Both the position numbers and the translations under genes were made by a program. A stretch of DNA of 64,000 nucleotides, from the NCBI GenBank assembly GCA_034717495.1, contig JAYELL010000001.1, positions 248,304-312,303 on the forward strand, written 5' to 3'. This DNA is from Chloroflexota bacterium. GTDB taxonomy: Bacteria; Chloroflexota; Anaerolineae; JAAEKA01. Below the pieces are notes generated by a model. That model made no database searches and was not told where the DNA came from. It saw only the letters and a list, made by a program, of their open reading frames with translations. Position 1 is the stretch's first letter. Every line of letters begins with the position of its first letter. Positions 63,009-64,000 of this stretch are shown piece after piece.

Positions 63009-63953
63009 ATGACTCGAGTGGTTTTTCTGTTTCTGGATGGGGTCGGTTTGGGCGACGATGATCAGGGTATCAACCCGTTGGCCGCGGCAGTCACCCCTGC
63101 CCTGGACTCGCTGCTCGGCGGCAAGAAACTGGTGGCAAGTTCCGGGGCGATCGTGGCTTCGCAAGCAAGCATGATGCCTACCGATGCTGCCATGGGCGTG
63201 CCTGGTCGTCCCCAAAGTGCCTCAGGCCAGGCGGCATTGCTCACCGGAGTGAACGCACCTGTATTGATTGGTGAGCACTACGGCCCTCGGCCGGAAAAAC
63301 AGCTTCGGCAACTTCTCGAGGGGGAGACACTCTTTACGCAGGTTCTGAAGGCTGGCGGCACAGCAGCCTTCGTCAACGCCTATCCCTCTGGTTATTTCGA
63401 GGCGGTGGAGCGGGGAAGGCGACTCCACGGCGCGATTCCCTATGCCGCCGATGCCGCCGGCCTTGAACTGGCAACATCCAAAGACCTTATGGCGGGTCGG
63501 GCTCTCAGCGTCGATTTCACCAACGCCGGTTGGCGCGACAGCCTGGGCTACGACCGGATGCCGTTGCGCACCCCGGCAGAGGCCGGACAGATCCTTGCCA
63601 GACTCAGCGCAGATCATGACCTGGTCTTTTTCGACCAGTGGCTCACCGACATCCTGGGGCACCGGCGCGATCTGGCCGGCGCCACCACACTTTTTGAACA
63701 GTTCGATTCCTTCCTGGGTGGCCTGCTCGAGGCCATCGATGGGGCCCAGACGCTCGTGGTCATTAGCAGCGATCACGGCAACGTCGAGGATTGCAGCCGA
63801 AAGCGCCATACTGAAAACCTTGTGCCCACGGTTCTGGTCGGCCCAGGGCATGCCCGGCTGTCCCGGGAAATCACTGACCTGACCAACATCGCACCCCTCC
63901 TTCTGTCGCAACTTGCGGCCGGGGGGAGTGACGCGGCGAGACGGCGACCTTGA
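63009..63953 (+). CDS. alkaline-phosphatase-superfamily metalloenzyme (phosphoglycerate-mutase-like)
   Basis: 314 residues. The N-terminal metal-binding strand FLFLDGVGLGDDD and the C-terminal SSDHGNVEDCSRKRHTENLVP are characteristic of 2,3-bisphosphoglycerate-independent phosphoglycerate mutase and phosphopentomutase relatives. A Ser/Thr nucleophile is likely in SASGQAALLTG. It is much shorter than true iPGM (about 510), so the insertion domain is reduced and the reaction is uncertain. GAGGG precedes the ATG. It follows the phosphatase gene by 64 bases. Confidence 0.88.
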   Translation: MTRVVFLFLDGVGLGDDDQGINPLAAAVTPALDSLLGGKKLVASSGAIVASQASMMPTDAAMGVPGRPQSASGQAALLTGVNAPVLIGEHYGPRPEKQLRQLLEGETLFTQVLKAGGTAAFVNAYPSGYFEAVERGRRLHGAIPYAADAAGLELATSKDLMAGRALSVDFTNAGWRDSLGYDRMPLRTPAEAGQILARLSADHDLVFFDQWLTDILGHRRDLAGATTLFEQFDSFLGGLLEAIDGAQTLVVISSDHGNVEDCSRKRHTENLVPTVLVGPGHARLSREITDLTNIAPLLLSQLAAGGSDAARRRP

Positions 63954-63976
63954 GAAGCGGGGACGCGGGGGGTTGG

Positions 63977-64000
63977 ACCACGAAGGCGCGAAGGTTCACG
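63977..64000. repeat. CGAAGGCGCGAAGG intergenic repeat
   Basis: The window ends in ACCACGAAGG followed by CGCGAAGGTTCACG, a short repeat related to the CGCAAAGG units at 51.5 kb. It is cut by the window edge. Confidence 0.5.

Overview
The window looks like a chromosomal piece from a member of the Chloroflexota, most like the Anaerolineae/Caldilineae side. This is an inference from gene style, since no rRNA or marker tree is available here. The signs are GC-rich coding DNA, many secreted proteins with long Thr/Pro stalks, an ECF sigma factor beside a DUF5667 membrane protein, a TPR-CHAT protein, a DUF3524 glycosyltransferase, and short tandem intergenic repeats. About 48 protein genes and two tRNA genes fill almost all of the DNA. 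I see no prophage, transposase, CRISPR array or rRNA.

Layout. 1-8.1 kb: a degenerate GH3-like surface protein, divergent from uvrB, a GH13 amylase-fold enzyme and a GalT/ADP-glucose-phosphorylase-like gene, then an orphan ribbon-helix-helix regulator. 8.2-11.5 kb: gyrA with a long basic tail, a shared terminator, then tRNA-Leu and tRNA-Cys on the other strand. 11.6-13.1 kb: a zinc-ribbon/cold-shock protein and a DUF3524 (queuosine-tRNA mannosyltransferase-like) glycosyltransferase. 13.3-19.6 kb: a minus-strand island encoding a sigma factor, a soluble double-zinc-finger anti-sigma-like protein, a TPR-CHAT caspase-like protease and a subtilisin lipoprotein. 19.8-26.6 kb: HtrA, a Zn/Cd ATPase with a HEAT protein, UppP, a sirtuin and a CDP-alcohol phosphatidyltransferase. 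26.7-31.5 kb: ECF sigma with a triplicated-module membrane anti-sigma candidate, and a secreted beta-propeller. 31.7-41 kb: a stand-alone CBM48, ffh, the glycine cleavage genes gcvT-H-PA-PB, ppsR, a pseudo-GDPD and thyX. 41-49.4 kb: a minus-strand translation/transcription operon nusA-ylxR-infB-rbfA-nrnA-truB-ribF-archease. 49.4-57.5 kb: a phosphate-binding-like lipoprotein, tgt, an FG-GAP secreted protein, ppa, a gluzincin lipoprotein, a small CxxC protein, deoC and lepB. 57.5-64 kb: a plus-strand cluster of coiled-coil protein, membrane SH3b protein, Ras/Rab-like GTPase, PAS histidine kinase, inositol-phosphatase-family enzyme and a phosphoglycerate-mutase-like metalloenzyme.

Best candidates for undescribed biology. 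(1) The sigma / anti-sigma / TPR-CHAT / subtilisin island resembles the protease-sigma logic of Craspase but has no CRISPR. (2) The Ras-like GTPase cluster has a leader that looks like an attenuator and a 31-unit, two-letter octamer array inside it. (3) tgt and a bacterial DUF3524 glycosyltransferase occur together, suggesting glycosylated queuosine. Several genes also have clear sigma-70-type promoters, and two of these place the start codon at the predicted transcription start, suggesting leaderless mRNAs.
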